A DNA stretch of 6,528 bases from Tissierellales bacterium (GTDB lineage Bacteria; Bacillota_A; Clostridia; Tissierellales; JASKZW01): positions 1 to 6,528 of the forward strand of contig JASKZW010000115.1 in the NCBI GenBank assembly GCA_030147425.1. Reading direction: 5' to 3'. Both the position numbers and the translations under genes were made by a program. Each line of letters starts with the position of its first letter. Position 1 is the first letter of the stretch. Positions 5,070 to 6,528 of the stretch are shown here, in pieces. A model generated the notes under the pieces. It was not told where the DNA came from. It was given only the letters and a program-made list of their open reading frames with translations, and did not search any database.

Positions 5070-6528
5070 AAACTTCACCTCTTTTATATTCTCTAATTAA
5101 TACTAATATGACAAAAAAACTAGATATATAACTAGTTATATTTTCATAAACAAAGTCAAAAAAATTTAATTTTTTGGGTAAATAAGTACTTATTGCAAAA
5201 AAATCATCTTTAAAACTTAGGCTTATCATACCATCCCTATCTGTCCTGTATATTTTGCTTCCTATAAATTTAAATCTATCTAAAACTTCCTCAGAAGGAT
5301 GTTTATAAAAATTATTCCTCCCTACAGATATAATAGCATATTTAGGCTGGGTTTTTTCTAAAAATTCAATTGAAGATGAAGATTTACTACCATGATGAGC
5401 TACTTTTAACAAGTCTAGCTTAGGTAAATTATTAGCCAAGAGACTTTTTTCAGCCTCCCTTTCTATGTCCCCTGTAAATAATACAGTTTTACTATAAAGT
5501 TCAACTAAAATAACCTGAGACTTTTCATTATCTGATAAATTTCTTTTTAATATATCCTCTTTAGGTCCTAGTATTTTAAAGGCCAAATTTTCTCCTAGCC
5601 TTAGACTCATTCCTTTCTTTAAGAGGCTTATATTAATTTGCTTATCTTTTGCTAGAGAAAGTATTTTTCTACATAAATTATTTTCCCTATCAAAATACGG
5701 TATAAAGATATTTTCTATTTTTAAATCTTCCATTAATTTTAAAATACTTCTACAATGATCTTCGTCAAAGTGACTTATAAATATTCCATCTATCTTAAAA
5801 ATACCATGTTTTTTAAGATAGGGTAAAATTATATTTTCTCCTATATAGTCCTCTCCTAAAATACTCCCTCCTGTATCTATTAGAAAGTTTTTATTAAAAC
5901 CACTTAGTAAACAAGCATCTCCCTGCCCCACATCTATAAATTTTAGCCTATAAGTATAGTCTTCCTCATAACTTAATGTAAATATTAAACTTAAGCTTAA
6001 AAGATAGATTAAGCAAGCCTTATTTATTTTTATAGGATAACTTTTAATCTCTATATAGGCTAAGAAAAAAGCTAAACTTAAGTAATAAAGAAAGAAAAAA
6101 TATAAATTCGGACTCTTACACTCTAGACTGCCAAATTTTATATTGTATACTAAGTCTAAGATAAAAAACATTAAATCCAAAAGTCTATCCAAAGAGCTAA
6201 TTAATAAAGCAAAAATTAGTCCTTGAGAAAATACAGGGTAGATGACTAATACAATAAATATTAGAGGTAAGACTAGGCCTATAAGTGGAACTATTAAAAA
6301 ATTTGCTAAAATTGAAAATATATTATATTTGTTGAAATAATAAAGTTGCACAGGTAATAGACCTAGTTGAACACTTAATATTACAACTAGGGAATCTATT
6401 AGACTATTTTCCTTGTATCCTAATTTCTTTTTTATTCTTTTGGGAAAAACTAAAACTGAAAAAGTTGCTAGGAAAGATAATTGAAAGCTTAAATTGTATA
6501 TTATAAATGGATTATAAAGTAAATACAT
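5059..6528 (-). CDS. comEC: ComEC/Rec2 DNA uptake channel, 3' part (N-terminus beyond window edge)
   Basis: These are the last 489 residues of ComEC; the methionine at 6526-6528 is an internal codon, and about 200-300 residues lie off the right edge. Numbered from that methionine, residues 1-185 hold the end of the Competence membrane domain, including NPFIIYNLSFQLSFLATFS (6-24), and about six hydrophobic segments. A metallo-beta-lactamase domain follows: FIDVGQGDACLL (197-208), the metal-binding SHFDEDH (252-258, HxDxDH intact), FTGD (351-354), VAHHGSK (376-382) and NNFYKHPSEEV (405-415). ComEC carries single-stranded DNA across the membrane in transformation; the lactamase-like domain is thought to be the nuclease for the other strand. 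After the lactamase fold there is an unusual hydrophobic stretch (about 464-478) followed by REYKR. The stop overlaps the holA start. Presence of comEC alone does not prove natural competence. Confidence 0.95.
   Translation of the reverse strand: MYLLYNPFIIYNLSFQLSFLATFSVLVFPKRIKKKLGYKENSLIDSLVVILSVQLGLLPVQLYYFNKYNIFSILANFLIVPLIGLVLPLIFIVLVIYPVFSQGLIFALLISSLDRLLDLMFFILDLVYNIKFGSLECKSPNLYFFFLYYLSLAFFLAYIEIKSYPIKINKACLIYLLSLSLIFTLSYEEDYTYRLKFIDVGQGDACLLSGFNKNFLIDTGGSILGEDYIGENIILPYLKKHGIFKIDGIFISHFDEDHCRSILKLMEDLKIENIFIPYFDRENNLCRKILSLAKDKQINISLLKKGMSLRLGENLAFKILGPKEDILKRNLSDNEKSQVILVELYSKTVLFTGDIEREAEKSLLANNLPKLDLLKVAHHGSKSSSSIEFLEKTQPKYAIISVGRNNFYKHPSEEVLDRFKFIGSKIYRTDRDGMISLSFKDDFFAISTYLPKKLNFFDFVYENITSYISSFFVILVLIREYKRGEVFDL
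5076..5082 (-). promoter_or_regulatory. holA ribosome binding site inside the comEC 3' end
   Basis: On the minus strand AGAGGTG is followed by 6 nt and then TTG (5067-5069). The site is coding sequence for the last residues of ComEC, so ribosomes finishing comEC would expose or reuse it. It overlaps the alternative GTG start of holA, which argues against that start. Confidence 0.75.

Noticed and set aside
5118..5137. Terminator-like hairpin on the minus strand near the end of comEC (AACTAG / CTAGTT with an 8-nt loop, then a run of T), overlapping a 16-bp AT-rich palindrome at 5126-5141
   Set aside because: The stem is only 6 bp with two G-C pairs, it is inside coding sequence for the hydrophobic ComEC tail, and stopping there would cut off holA.
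6526..6528. ATG at the right edge as the start of a separate short ComEC-like protein
   Set aside because: The following residues are already in the middle of the Competence membrane domain (NLSFQLSFLATFS), so the true start must be beyond the window.

Overview
This is a compact, very AT-rich stretch of bacterial chromosome carrying six genes of the conserved Firmicutes neighbourhood comEC - holA - rpsT - (sporulation genes) - lepA - hemW. Strong AGGAGG ribosome binding sites, TTG starts, low-GC codon use and this gene order point to a low-GC Gram-positive of the Clostridia/Tissierellia type. In Bacillus and spore-forming Clostridia the slot between rpsT and lepA usually holds gpr and spoIIP. 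Here it holds only a type I signal peptidase gene (lepB). I infer a lineage that does not sporulate, or one that has moved those genes. No mobile element, CRISPR array, tRNA or rRNA is visible.

Layout from left to right: hemW (minus, 6-1139); a perfect 28-bp palindrome directly after the lepA stop (1163-1190); lepA (minus, 1191-3002); lepB (minus, 3024-3566); a 163-bp divergent promoter region with a sigma-A type promoter for each direction and an operator-like inverted repeat over the lepB promoter; rpsT (plus, TTG start at 3730, to 3996); a bidirectional terminator (3997-4025) shared with the converging holA; holA (minus, TTG start at 5069, down to 4029), which overlaps the end of comEC; and the 3' part of comEC (minus, 5059-6528), which runs off the right edge.

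The genes form three transcription units. comEC-holA is read leftward and stops at the shared terminator. rpsT is monocistronic and read rightward. lepB-lepA-hemW is read leftward from the promoter near 3612-3640 and probably continues past the left edge; in relatives the next genes are hrcA-grpE-dnaK, but they are not in this window. The products are housekeeping proteins: DNA uptake (ComEC), replication clamp loading (HolA), small ribosomal subunit (S20), protein export (LepB), translation (LepA/EF4) and haem trafficking (HemW).

I see no novel multi-gene system. The points worth a second look are the lepB replacement, the palindrome between lepA and hemW, the inverted repeat over the lepB promoter, the matching TTG starts of rpsT and holA, and a hydrophobic C-terminal tail on ComEC.
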